A stretch of DNA of 36,363 nt, taken from assembly GCA_947452785.1 (NCBI GenBank), contig CANGDZ010000032.1:1-36363 (forward strand), in the 5' to 3' direction. Of this stretch, positions 16,267-24,639 are shown piece by piece. A program made the translations under genes and the position numbers. Each line of letters opens with the position of its first letter. Within the stretch, counting starts at the first letter, position 1. The notes below the pieces were generated by a model, which was given only the letters and a program-made list of their open reading frames with translations, searched no databases and had not been told where the DNA came from. The stretch is from Comamonadaceae bacterium. GTDB lineage: Bacteria; Pseudomonadota; Gammaproteobacteria; Burkholderiales; Burkholderiaceae_C.

Positions 16267-18645
16267 ATGAAAACAAGTCAATACTCCCTGCGGCTCACTC
16301 CTGTGGCCATGGCTGTGGCCATGTCACTGGTGACCTTTTCTGCCTACGCTGACGATGAAGAGATCGCAGCACTGACACAGCCATCCAACACCGTTGAAAT
16401 CGGCGTGATCAATGTGTCGCAAGATGCCGCCAAATTTGGCGAATACACGGGCCTGAACAAGGCCGGCACATCGATGGTGGGCAATGTGGATCTGCGCGGA
16501 GGCCGCGCCTACAGTGACCGCGAAAATGGCGGCACCCAGCGTTGGTCTCTTAAGGCCAACGACATTGGCCTGACCTCACGCTCCTTGAACGCCACCACCA
16601 GTGAGCAAGGTGAGTGGTCGTTGGGCCTGAGTTATGACGAACTGCGCCATAACTTGTCCAACGGGTACCAAACGCCTTACCAGGGCACGATGGGCGGCAA
16701 TCTGTACACCTTGCCCACAGGTTTTGGTTTGGTGACGACCACGGGTACAGGCGCACCAGGCACCAACGTGCTGACGGCCGGGCAACAAGCGGCCTTCCAG
16801 AATATGGACATCGCCACCACCCGTAAAAACACATCGCTCAATGCGGGCATGAGCATCAACTCGCGTTTGAGTTTGAATTTTGACTTTAACCACCTGGACC
16901 AGTCGGGCGCCAAACTCATGGCCTTTGGCGCTTCTGGTGTTGGTGGCGTGAACGGTGAGGTGGTGTCGATTCTGCCCATGCCCACCAATTACAAAACGGA
17001 TACTGTTAACTTGGCGCTGCATTGGAAGGGTGATCAATCGCACCTGAGTGTCGGATACTTCGGTTCGTTCTTCCGCAACGACTACGACCGTGTCAATTTC
17101 CAAGCTTATTCGGGTACCCCACCCACGGGCGGATCGTTGCCCATGCAAGTCATGTCCACGGCGCCAAATAACGACTTCAATCAGTTGAATCTTTCGGGTG
17201 GCTACACCTTGGCACCGAAGACGAAATTGGTGGGCAATTTGTCTTACGCGCAGAACACCCAAAACAGCAATTTTGTAGCGCCCGAGGCGGGCACCATGGT
17301 GACCGCCATGCCTGTGACCTCGCTCAATGGCAAGGTAGTGAATACGCATGCTGATGTGAAGTTGACTGATCAGACCACCACACAGCTGACGCTGATGGGT
17401 GGCTTCAAATACGACGAGCGTGACAACCAAACGGCGTCACATATGTACAACTTCAATGCCATCAGTGGAGGCAATACGGCCAATTACCCTAATACCCCAC
17501 TGAGTACCAAAAAGACTCAGCTGGAATTGGCGGGTGATTACAAGATCAAACCCGGTCAAGTGTTCCATGCGGGCTATGTGCATGAAGACCTGAACCGTTG
17601 GTGCAGCAGTTACGCGGTGGGCACATCTAACACAGCGGGTGCAGCAGGTTACTACCCTGCAGGTACCAATTGCGTGGTGGCCAAATCGAGCAAGGATGAC
17701 CGCATCGATACCAGCTACCGCATGAAGTTCACCGATGATGTGGATTTCAAGCTGGGCTATGGCTACAGTGACCGCACCACCAGCAATGATCCTTTGGCGA
17801 TCGCCGCGTTCATTGGCCAAAACGGCGCCGTGCCCGGTCCTGTACCTGCCACCGGCAACACCACCATCCGCGGTCAGAATGCGGGTGATTTCTACGGCTT
17901 TTCGCCATTCTTTGATGGCAGCCGTATTCAACATGCCATCAAAACCAGCATGAACGTGCAAGCCACAGAGCAATTGCAATTGACCTTCGGTGGACGCTAC
18001 ACCTATGACAAGTACGGCAGCGCTTATGGCGTACAAAACGGCAATACCTGGAGCCTGAACCTGGATGCGGCCTACAGTTACAGCGAGAAGGGTTCGTTGT
18101 ATGCCTATGCCACAGAGCAACACCGTCAGCGTGATCTGACCGATGTGCAGCGCTATTCCACAACGGCCGCTGCGGCCTCTGCAACAGCTTTGTCTAGCCC
18201 GTCTACTGCCACTTGGAGCAATCAGTTGTCTGACGAAGATCTGACCTTGGGCGTGGGCGTCAAACAGGCCGGTCTCTGGGGCGGCAAACTGGAGTTGTCC
18301 GCTGATGCTTCGCATTCGGTGGGCAAAGGCGTCTACAACACGGCTCTCAACTACGCTGGCGCCACCACCGGTGGCCTGACTTGCTCGGCTTCACAGATTC
18401 TGTTTTGTGGCCAGCTGCCAGACATCAAGAGCACCATGTCTCAGTTGAAATTGACCGGTGCTTACCAAGTCGACAAAAAGACCAAAGTCATGTTGCGCTA
18501 TGTTTACCAGCACCTGGCCAGTTCAGACTACTACTACAACGGTTACCAGTACGGCACTTCACCTTCCGGTTTGATGCCCACCAACCAACAAGCGCCTAAC
18601 TACAACGTGAATGCAGTGGCTGCGACGCTGGTGCACACCTTCTGA
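16267..18645 (+). CDS. mtoB: MtrB/MtoB/PioB family decaheme-associated outer membrane beta-barrel
   Basis: A 792-aa outer-membrane protein. The signal peptide ends at SAYA (about residue 28), the mature N-terminus contains the family-typical VEIGVINVSQDAAKFGEYTGLNKAG, the body is an alternating pattern of aromatic and polar beta-strands, and the last residues are ATLVHTF, the terminal Phe expected for BAM-assembled porins. The protein would sheath the decaheme cytochrome and bring electrons through the outer membrane. The ATG at 16267 follows GGAG at 16257-16260. It is longer than Shewanella MtrB (about 697 aa) and nearer PioB/MtoB sizes. The N-terminal CXXC of Shewanella MtrB is absent; the few Cys residues are internal. 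Confidence 0.92.
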   Translation: MKTSQYSLRLTPVAMAVAMSLVTFSAYADDEEIAALTQPSNTVEIGVINVSQDAAKFGEYTGLNKAGTSMVGNVDLRGGRAYSDRENGGTQRWSLKANDIGLTSRSLNATTSEQGEWSLGLSYDELRHNLSNGYQTPYQGTMGGNLYTLPTGFGLVTTTGTGAPGTNVLTAGQQAAFQNMDIATTRKNTSLNAGMSINSRLSLNFDFNHLDQSGAKLMAFGASGVGGVNGEVVSILPMPTNYKTDTVNLALHWKGDQSHLSVGYFGSFFRNDYDRVNFQAYSGTPPTGGSLPMQVMSTAPNNDFNQLNLSGGYTLAPKTKLVGNLSYAQNTQNSNFVAPEAGTMVTAMPVTSLNGKVVNTHADVKLTDQTTTQLTLMGGFKYDERDNQTASHMYNFNAISGGNTANYPNTPLSTKKTQLELAGDYKIKPGQVFHAGYVHEDLNRWCSSYAVGTSNTAGAAGYYPAGTNCVVAKSSKDDRIDTSYRMKFTDDVDFKLGYGYSDRTTSNDPLAIAAFIGQNGAVPGPVPATGNTTIRGQNAGDFYGFSPFFDGSRIQHAIKTSMNVQATEQLQLTFGGRYTYDKYGSAYGVQNGNTWSLNLDAAYSYSEKGSLYAYATEQHRQRDLTDVQRYSTTAAAASATALSSPSTATWSNQLSDEDLTLGVGVKQAGLWGGKLELSADASHSVGKGVYNTALNYAGATTGGLTCSASQILFCGQLPDIKSTMSQLKLTGAYQVDKKTKVMLRYVYQHLASSDYYYNGYQYGTSPSGLMPTNQQAPNYNVNAVAATLVHTF

Positions 18646-18681
18646 TCCTGCTCCATCATTCCATCCTGAAGAGACCAACCC

Positions 18682-19278
18682 ATGTCCAATGACCATCCCG
18701 GTTTTTTAAAACGGCTCTGGAACGCCTTGAAAAAGCCCAGCGCGAAGTACTCGATCTTGGCGATTTCATCGGTGTCCTTTGTGACGGGCATTCTGTTCTG
18801 GGGTGGTTTCAACACCGGTATGGAAATGACCAACACCTTGGAGTTTTGTATCACCTGTCACGAGATGCGCGATAACGTCTACAAGGAATACAAAGAAACC
18901 ATCCACTACAGCAACCGCACGGGCGTTCGCGCCATTTGCTCGGATTGCCATGTGCCCAAGGACTGGGTACACAAGATGATTCGCAAGTCACAAGCCAGTT
19001 TTGAGGTGTGGGGCAAGATCACCGGCTCCATTGACACCCCAGAGAAGTTTGAGGCCAAGCGCATGAAGTTGGCCACCCACGAATGGGCGCGCATGAAGGA
19101 GAGTAATTCTCGTGAATGCCGCAATTGTCACAACTTCGATGCCATGAGTTCTGAGTTGCAAAAGCAAACGCCTTACAAAAAGCACATGAAGGCCAAAGAA
19201 GAGGGCAAAACCTGTATCGATTGCCACAAAGGCATTGCGCACCAGTTGCCCAAAGAGTACGAAGAACCTGACGAGTAA
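18682..19278 (+). CDS. NapC/NirT/CymA family tetraheme cytochrome c
   Basis: A 198-aa membrane-anchored tetraheme cytochrome. One TM helix (about 22-43, uncleaved) is followed by a periplasmic domain with four CXXCH motifs at Cys56, 86, 146 and 178. CITCHEM at the first heme is characteristic of NapC/NrfH/CymA quinol dehydrogenases. Such proteins exchange electrons between the quinone pool and periplasmic cytochromes, so it would link the inner membrane to the decaheme/barrel pair. It is the last gene of the cluster, 36 bp after the barrel gene and followed by a strong terminator. No nap, nir or tor reductase genes are present to give it another partner here. Confidence 0.92.
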   Translation: MSNDHPGFLKRLWNALKKPSAKYSILAISSVSFVTGILFWGGFNTGMEMTNTLEFCITCHEMRDNVYKEYKETIHYSNRTGVRAICSDCHVPKDWVHKMIRKSQASFEVWGKITGSIDTPEKFEAKRMKLATHEWARMKESNSRECRNCHNFDAMSSELQKQTPYKKHMKAKEEGKTCIDCHKGIAHQLPKEYEEPDE

Positions 19279-19292
19279 TTGTTAAATCTATA

Positions 19293-19319
19293 AAACCCGG
19301 CAGTAGCCGGGTTTTTTTT
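19293..19319 (+). terminator. Rho-independent terminator of the cytochrome cluster
   Basis: The stem AAACCCGGC (19293-19301) / GCCGGGTTT (19306-19314) has an AGTA loop and an uninterrupted T-run to 19319. It begins 15 bp after the tetraheme cytochrome stop and separates this cluster from the ccm operon. Confidence 0.95.
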
Positions 19320-19331
19320 GACTTATGTCAA
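19318..19331. promoter_or_regulatory. FNR-type palindrome upstream of ccmA
   Basis: TTGAC-TTAT-GTCAA is a perfect palindrome fitting the FNR/ANR/DNR core TTGA-N6-TCAA. It starts inside the T-run of the preceding terminator and is centred about 43 bp before the ccmA ATG (19368). If it acts as a class II site at -41.5, transcription would begin almost at the ATG, so the exact start is uncertain. Confidence 0.5.
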
Positions 19332-19367
19332 TACTGACAATTCTTGGCGGTTCATGATCCAGGTCAT

Positions 19368-19982
19368 ATGTTGAGTGTGTCCGATCTTTCCTGCAGCCGT
19401 GGCGATCGGCGTTTGTTTTCCGGTGTGAATCTCACCTTGAATCAGGGGCATTGTGTGCACATCGAAGGCGATAACGGCGTAGGCAAGACCAGTTTGCTGC
19501 GCATCGTCAGTGGTTTATCGCCTGCGGCGGGTGGTCGAGTGGCTTGGGCCGGTGAATCCATCCAGGCCAGTGAGGCGTTCCGCGCTGCACGGTTGTACCT
19601 GGGTCATGCCTTGGCTTTGAAAGAGGATCTGTCTGCCCTGGAAAATTTGCAATTCGACGCCGCGATTGCCGGTCGACCCCTCAGCGCCCTCGACGCGTCA
19701 GCCGCCTTGGTGCAACTCGGCCTTTGGGGGCGCGAGCATTTGCCGGTCAGGGTTTTGTCACAGGGACAAAAGCGCCGGGCTGCTTTGGCGCGCTTGCTGG
19801 CCAGTCGCTCCGCGTTGTGGATTTTGGATGAGCCCCTAGTGGCGCTGGATCTGCAAGCCCAAACCCAGGTCTGTCAGATTTTGCAAACGCATCTGGATGC
19901 CGGCGGCATGGCCTTGGTCACCAGCCATCAGCCATTGCAGTTGTCTGGCGCCAACTGCTCAAAGTACAGGTTGCAGGCATGA
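19368..19982 (+). CDS. ccmA: Heme exporter ATP-binding protein CcmA
   Basis: ATPase of the CcmABCD complex, which releases holo-CcmE for cytochrome c maturation. The 204-aa protein has Walker A GDNGVGKT (34-41), the ABC signature LSQGQKRRAALAR and Walker B LWILDEPLVALD. Length matches CcmA. The ATG at 19368 with an upstream AGG is preferred; a TTG at 19344 is in frame. It is the first gene of a nine-gene operon, and its stop overlaps ccmB (ATGA). Confidence 0.95.
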   Translation: MLSVSDLSCSRGDRRLFSGVNLTLNQGHCVHIEGDNGVGKTSLLRIVSGLSPAAGGRVAWAGESIQASEAFRAARLYLGHALALKEDLSALENLQFDAAIAGRPLSALDASAALVQLGLWGREHLPVRVLSQGQKRRAALARLLASRSALWILDEPLVALDLQAQTQVCQILQTHLDAGGMALVTSHQPLQLSGANCSKYRLQA

Positions 19983-20644
19983 ATCCGTATTGGGCTGTGT
20001 TGCAGCGAGACTTGGCACTGGCCTTGCGCCGGAAAAATGAAGTGCTGACGGCGGTGTTTTTCTTTGTGGTGGTTGCCTCCTTGTTCCCCTTGGGCATTGG
20101 CCCAGAAATGGGCACGCTGCGCTTGATCGCGCCCGGCATTTTGTGGGTCGGCGCTTTGTTGGCCAGCATGCTTGCGCTCGGGCGCATGTTTGCGGCTGAC
20201 TATCAAGATGGGTCACTGGAGCAAATGGTTTTGTCTTCGGCCTCGCTGCCCGGTTTGGTGGCGGTCAAGATTTTGGCGCATTGGTTGTTGTCTGGTTTGC
20301 CCTTGGTGCTTTTGGCGCCAGTTTTGGCCCTGCAATTCGATCTGCCCGCTGAGGCGATTGGCGTACTCATGGCCACGCTGCTGTTGGGCACGCCCTTGCT
20401 GTCATTGATTGGCTCGGTGGGTGCCGCCTTGACCTTGGGTGTTCGAGGTGCGGACGTTTTGTTGTCGCTGCTGGTTCTGCCTTTGTACATTCCGGCCTTG
20501 GTGTTTGGTGCTGGCGCGGTGCAGGCCCAAACGGCTGGCTTGGGTGCTTCTGCGCATCTTTCTATTTTGTTGGCGATGCTGCTGGTGGCGGCCCTGTTCA
20601 CGCCTTGGGCTTGTGCGGTGGCGCTGCGCATTGCCCTTGAATAA
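19979..20644 (+). CDS. ccmB: Heme exporter protein CcmB
   Basis: The integral membrane partner of CcmA, 221 aa with six predicted TM helices. Family signatures are the N-terminal RRKNEVLTAVFFFVVVASLFPLGIGPE, PGILWVGALLASMLALGRMFAADYQDGSLEQMVLS, and PLYIPALVFGAGA. The ATG overlaps the ccmA stop; ccmC begins 13 bp after its stop. Confidence 0.96.
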   Translation: MNPYWAVLQRDLALALRRKNEVLTAVFFFVVVASLFPLGIGPEMGTLRLIAPGILWVGALLASMLALGRMFAADYQDGSLEQMVLSSASLPGLVAVKILAHWLLSGLPLVLLAPVLALQFDLPAEAIGVLMATLLLGTPLLSLIGSVGAALTLGVRGADVLLSLLVLPLYIPALVFGAGAVQAQTAGLGASAHLSILLAMLLVAALFTPWACAVALRIALE

Positions 20645-20657
20645 CCCCTTGATTGTC

Positions 20658-21416
20658 ATGACCTCGCATTCCAAATTTTGGTTCCGTTTCGCTTCACCCC
20701 AGGCCTTTTATGCTTTGGCCGGGCGCCTTTGGCCGGGCCTGGCGGTGGTCGCCACACTGTTGGGTCTGTGGGGCTTGTGGCTGGGCTTGTTCGTGGCTCC
20801 CACAGACTTTCAGCAAGGCCAAGCCTACCGCATCATTTTTGTGCACGTGCCTGCGTCTTGGATGTCGATGGTGATTTACATGGCCATGGCGTTTTGGGCC
20901 TTGCTGGGCTTGACCTTCAACACCCGGCTGTCCGGGATGATGACTCAGGCCTTGGCACCCACAGGGGCTTTGTTTGCCTTTTTGTCTTTGTGGACGGGGG
21001 CGCTGTGGGGCAAACCTATGTGGGGTGCTTGGTGGGTTTGGGACGCGCGCTTGACGTCTGAATTGATTCTTTTCTTTTTGTACTTGGGATTCATCGGCTT
21101 GACTGCGGCCATCGATGACCCTCGCCGCTCAGACAAGGCTGGTGGTTTGTTGGCCCTGGTCGGGGCCATTAACGTACCGATCATTTATTTTTCTGTGCGT
21201 TGGTGGAATACCTTGCACCAAGGCGCTTCGGTATCGATGACACAAGGCTCCAGCATGGCGCAAACTATGCTCACAGCCATGTTGCTCATGGCCTTGTCTT
21301 TTTGGTTCTATGCCATCGCGGTGGCGTTGTACCGGGTGCGCACCCTTATTTTGGTGCGCGAAAGAAACACCCATTGGGTGTGTGAATTGTTGAAGACCGA
21401 GGAGTTGTGCAAATGA
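20658..21416 (+). CDS. ccmC: Heme ABC transporter permease CcmC
   Basis: CcmC presents heme to CcmE at the periplasmic face through its WWD domain. The 252-aa, six-TM protein has the tryptophan-rich signature WGKPMWGAWWVWDARLTSE (about 117-135) and flanking conserved histidines (H63 in FVHVPASW, and the His in RWWNTLHQG). The frame is open far upstream through ccmB, but ATG 20658 gives the normal length. Its stop overlaps the ccmD start (ATGA). Confidence 0.96.
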   Translation: MTSHSKFWFRFASPQAFYALAGRLWPGLAVVATLLGLWGLWLGLFVAPTDFQQGQAYRIIFVHVPASWMSMVIYMAMAFWALLGLTFNTRLSGMMTQALAPTGALFAFLSLWTGALWGKPMWGAWWVWDARLTSELILFFLYLGFIGLTAAIDDPRRSDKAGGLLALVGAINVPIIYFSVRWWNTLHQGASVSMTQGSSMAQTMLTAMLLMALSFWFYAIAVALYRVRTLILVRERNTHWVCELLKTEELCK

Positions 21417-21604
21417 TCTGGAGCAGTCTGAGTGAATTTTGGGCCATGGGTGGCTATGGTGAATATGTCTGGGGTAGCTTTGGTGTGGCGGCCCTGTTCA
21501 TGGGGATTGAAGTGGCCCAAGTCGGCTATGAGCGCAAGCAAACCTTGCAACGTCTTCGCATGCTGCAAGGCGCGCAGGAACCCGCCATGGACCCTCTCGC
21601 ATGA
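21413..21604 (+). CDS. ccmD: Heme exporter protein CcmD
   Basis: A 63-aa single-TM protein needed for release of holo-CcmE from CcmABC. It begins MIWSSLSEFWAMGGYGEYVWGSFGVAALFMGIEVAQ, with the usual FxxMGGYGxYVWxSF pattern of CcmD, then a basic cytoplasmic tail. GGAG at 21401-21404 is its RBS. The gene overlaps ccmC and ccmE by ATGA junctions on both sides. Confidence 0.95.
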   Translation: MIWSSLSEFWAMGGYGEYVWGSFGVAALFMGIEVAQVGYERKQTLQRLRMLQGAQEPAMDPLA

Positions 21605-22047
21605 AATCTCGCCACAAACGTTTCATCCTCATCGTGCTAGGTTTGCTGGTTTTGGGGGCGGCCGCCATGCTGATTCTCAATGCCTTTCGCAGCAACCTGG
21701 TGTTCTTTTTTACGCCCACCCAAGTGGCCCAAGGCGAGGCACCCCGTGGGACTACCTTCCGCGTGGGCGGCATGGTGAAAGAAGGCAGTGTGTTGCGCGA
21801 TTCCGAAAAAGGTCATTTTGTGGTGACAGATACCAACCAAGAAGTGCTCGTGCATTACCAAGGCATGTTGCCTGATTTGTTTAAAGAGGGCCGAGGTGTG
21901 GTCGCCCAAGGCAAGCTCAATGCTCAAAGTGAGTTTGTGGCCAGCGAAGTGTTGGCCAAGCACGATGAAAATTACATGCCACCCGAAGCCAAACATGCCA
22001 TGGACCAAGCCGCACTTCGCAAAGCGGCCGAGTCGGTAAAGCCTTGA
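21601..22047 (+). CDS. ccmE: Cytochrome c maturation heme chaperone CcmE
   Basis: CcmE covalently binds heme through a histidine and carries it to CcmF/H. The 148-aa protein has an N-terminal TM anchor (about 8-27), an OB-fold beta-barrel (FRVGGMVKEGSV through VVAQGKL) and the heme-binding motif H121-DENY-125. All key residues are present. The short C-terminal tail is variable in the family. Confidence 0.97.
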   Translation: MKSRHKRFILIVLGLLVLGAAAMLILNAFRSNLVFFFTPTQVAQGEAPRGTTFRVGGMVKEGSVLRDSEKGHFVVTDTNQEVLVHYQGMLPDLFKEGRGVVAQGKLNAQSEFVASEVLAKHDENYMPPEAKHAMDQAALRKAAESVKP

Positions 22048-22076
22048 ACATGCTGCTTAAATTGAAAGACATCTGA

Positions 22077-24035
22077 ATGATTCCCGAACTTGGGCATTAC
22101 GCCTTGATATTGGCTTTTTGGGTCGCCTTGGCACAAGGGGTGATCCCTCTGGCAGGTGCCGCCACCGCGCAAACCGCGTGGCAAGCCATGGCCAAACCCG
22201 CCGCAGCGGTGCAGTTTGGCTTGGTGCTGTTGTCTTTCATCGCGTTGGCATTGGCCTTTGTGGGCAATGATTTTTCGGTGTTGTATGTGAGTCAACACTC
22301 CAACTCTTTGTTGCCAACAATCTACCGTTTTGCCGCGGTGTGGGGCGGCCATGAAGGCTCGCTTTTGCTTTGGGCATTTTTGTTGTCGTTGTGGTCGGTG
22401 TCTGTGGCGCTTTTTTCGCGATCCTTGCCGCTGGCCATGTCAGCACGGGTGCTGGGTGTGTTGGGCTTGATTTCAACGGGCTTCATTGCCTTCATTTTGC
22501 TCACCTCCAATCCGTTTGAACGGTTGTTGCCTGCCGCCGCTGATGGCCGCGATCTCAACCCCTTATTGCAAGACCCGGGTTTGATCATTCACCCACCCAT
22601 GCTCTACATGGGCTATGTGGGTTTTTCAGTGGCCTTTGCTTTTGCCATCGCCGCGTTGTTGTCGGGGCGTTTAGATGCCGCTTGGGCACGCTGGTCACGG
22701 CCTTGGACCTTGATTGCATGGGTCTTTTTGACCTTTGGCATCGGCCTGGGGTCTTGGTGGGCGTATGACGAGTTGGGCTGGGGCGGTTGGTGGTTCTGGG
22801 ACCCGGTGGAAAATGCCTCACTCATGCCTTGGTTGTTTGGAACGGCCTTGATCCATGCCTTGATGGTGACCGAAAAACGCGGCGGCTTCAAAGCTTGGAC
22901 CGTGCTCTTGGCGATCGGCGCTTTTTCGCTGTCATTACTGGGCACTTTCTTGGTTCGCTCCGGCGTTTTGACTTCCGTGCATGCCTTCGCAGCCGATCCG
23001 CGCCGCGGGGTGTTTGTGCTGATTTTCTTGGCCACCGTTGTGGGCAGCTCGCTCACCTTGTTTGCATGGCGTGCGCCGCAGGTGACACTGGGCGGGCGCA
23101 TTGGCTTGATCTCGCGTGAATCCTTTTTGTTGGCCAACAGCGTGCTGTTGGTGGTGGCCACGGGGGCAGTGTTGTTGGGCACAATTTACCCCTTGGTGAT
23201 CGATGCGCTGAACTTGGGCAAGTTGTCGGTCGGCGCGCCCTATTTCAATACGGTGTTTGTGCCTTTGTTGACGCCCGTGCTGCTGCTGATCGTGCCCGGG
23301 GTCTGGTCTTCTTGGAAAGACGCCCAGTGGCGCGTCTTGTTCCAGCGTTTGAAGTGGGTGGCTTTGGGCTCGCTGCTGATCGCTGGCCTTGTGCCCGCAT
23401 GGCTGCAGATGCAGGAGCAGGGTGAGTGGACACCGGCCATTTCCCTGGGCCTGTTGCTAGGAGCCTGGATCGTTGGGGGCTCTTTGCTGCACATCGCCGA
23501 CCGCATGCAAAAGCCTGGGCGCATGCCTTGTTCTTACTGGGGCATGCACTTGGCCCACTTGGGCATGGCGGTGGTGGTGTTGGGCATCACGCTGGTCAAG
23601 GGTTATGAAATGGAGAGGGATGTGCGCATGGGCATTGACGACACGGTCAGCCTGCGCAGCTACAACTTTGAATTGAAGTCGGTGCAAGAGGTGGACGGAC
23701 CCAATTACAAAGCGCTGCGCGCCACCTTGGACGTCAAGCAAGATCAACGCGTGGTCGCGCAGTTACAGCCAGAAAAGCGCCACTATTTCTCGTCGGCCAT
23801 GCCGATGACCGAAGCGGCGATCGACACCGGTTGGTCGCGCGACTTGTATGTGGCTTTGGGTGAAGTAGTCGAGCCCAATGCCCAAACCCATGCGGCGCAA
23901 TGGAATTTGCATTTCTATTACAAGCCCTTTATTTCATGGTTATGGGCCGGTGGTCTGCTGATGGTCTTGGGTGGCTTGGTGGCAGCGTTGGACAAACGCT
24001 ACCGCCGCAAGGCATCGCAAAAAGAAAGCCATTGA
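22077..24035 (+). CDS. ccmF: Heme lyase CcmF
   Basis: CcmF is the cytochrome c synthetase that ligates heme to CXXCH motifs. The 652-aa polytopic protein shows WGGHEGSLLLWAFLLS near residue 90, the WWD signature GWGGWWFWDPVENASLMPW (about 234-252), conserved FLVRSGVLTSVHAFA and a large periplasmic domain before the last TM helix. Size and motif order are typical. It follows ccmE after 29 bp. Confidence 0.97.
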   Translation: MIPELGHYALILAFWVALAQGVIPLAGAATAQTAWQAMAKPAAAVQFGLVLLSFIALALAFVGNDFSVLYVSQHSNSLLPTIYRFAAVWGGHEGSLLLWAFLLSLWSVSVALFSRSLPLAMSARVLGVLGLISTGFIAFILLTSNPFERLLPAAADGRDLNPLLQDPGLIIHPPMLYMGYVGFSVAFAFAIAALLSGRLDAAWARWSRPWTLIAWVFLTFGIGLGSWWAYDELGWGGWWFWDPVENASLMPWLFGTALIHALMVTEKRGGFKAWTVLLAIGAFSLSLLGTFLVRSGVLTSVHAFAADPRRGVFVLIFLATVVGSSLTLFAWRAPQVTLGGRIGLISRESFLLANSVLLVVATGAVLLGTIYPLVIDALNLGKLSVGAPYFNTVFVPLLTPVLLLIVPGVWSSWKDAQWRVLFQRLKWVALGSLLIAGLVPAWLQMQEQGEWTPAISLGLLLGAWIVGGSLLHIADRMQKPGRMPCSYWGMHLAHLGMAVVVLGITLVKGYEMERDVRMGIDDTVSLRSYNFELKSVQEVDGPNYKALRATLDVKQDQRVVAQLQPEKRHYFSSAMPMTEAAIDTGWSRDLYVALGEVVEPNAQTHAAQWNLHFYYKPFISWLWAGGLLMVLGGLVAALDKRYRRKASQKESH

Positions 24036-24044
24036 GGTGATTTG

Positions 24045-24632
24045 ATGAAAAAGTTTTTGATTCCTTTGGTGATTTTTTTCGGCCTGGTGATTTTTTTGGC
24101 CGTCGGACTGCAGCGCGATCCGCGTGAAATTCCCTCTCCCTTGCTGGACAAGCCAGCGCCTGAATTCAAGCTGTTCACTTTGGCGAACAACGAGCAGCAA
24201 TTTGGCCCTCAAGACATGCGCGGCCAGGTGTGGATGCTCAACGTCTGGGCTACTTGGTGCGTGGCTTGCCGCGAAGAGCACCCTTTGTTGGTCCAGTTTT
24301 CCAAAGAAAACAATTTACCCATCGTGGGCCTGAGCTACAAAGAAGTTCAGCCGCAAGACGAACCACCGGGCAGCAAGATGACGCCCCAAGCCAAGCGCGA
24401 TTTGGCACGCCAACGCAGTGAGAAATGGTTGCGATCGCGCGGCAATCCTTATGTGGTCACCGTGCTCGATCTGGATGGACGCGTGGGCATCGACTATGGC
24501 GTCTACGGCGTGCCCGAGACCTATGTGATCGATAAGCAAGGGGTGATTCGCTACAAGCTAATTGGCGTGATGACCCCCGAGTTGTTAGCGCAAAAAATAC
24601 TGCCGCTGGTGAATCAATTGCAAAAGACGTGA
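24045..24632 (+). CDS. ccmG: Thiol:disulfide interchange protein CcmG (DsbE)
   Basis: A membrane-anchored periplasmic thioredoxin that reduces the CXXCH cysteines of apocytochromes together with CcmH. The 195-aa protein has an N-terminal TM helix (about 4-22), the DsbE-type start DKPAPEFKLFTL, the redox motif W71-C72-V-A-C75 and the cis-Pro region YGVYGVPETYVID. Start at ATG 24045 follows AGGTGA (24035-24040); a TTG 3 nt upstream is in frame. Confidence 0.95.
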   Translation: MKKFLIPLVIFFGLVIFLAVGLQRDPREIPSPLLDKPAPEFKLFTLANNEQQFGPQDMRGQVWMLNVWATWCVACREEHPLLVQFSKENNLPIVGLSYKEVQPQDEPPGSKMTPQAKRDLARQRSEKWLRSRGNPYVVTVLDLDGRVGIDYGVYGVPETYVIDKQGVIRYKLIGVMTPELLAQKILPLVNQLQKT

Positions 24633-24639
24633 GCCCTGT

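Noticed and set aside
17437..18315. Minus-strand frame of 292 codons inside the outer-membrane barrel gene
   Set aside because: Antisense to a confident barrel gene; the translation has no signal peptide or family motif.
15229..18645. DmsEF-type extracellular DMSO reductase module
   Set aside because: The decaheme and barrel proteins could belong to it, but no DmsA/DmsB-type molybdoenzyme or iron-sulfur subunit is nearby, and the monoheme plus tetraheme partners fit mto better.
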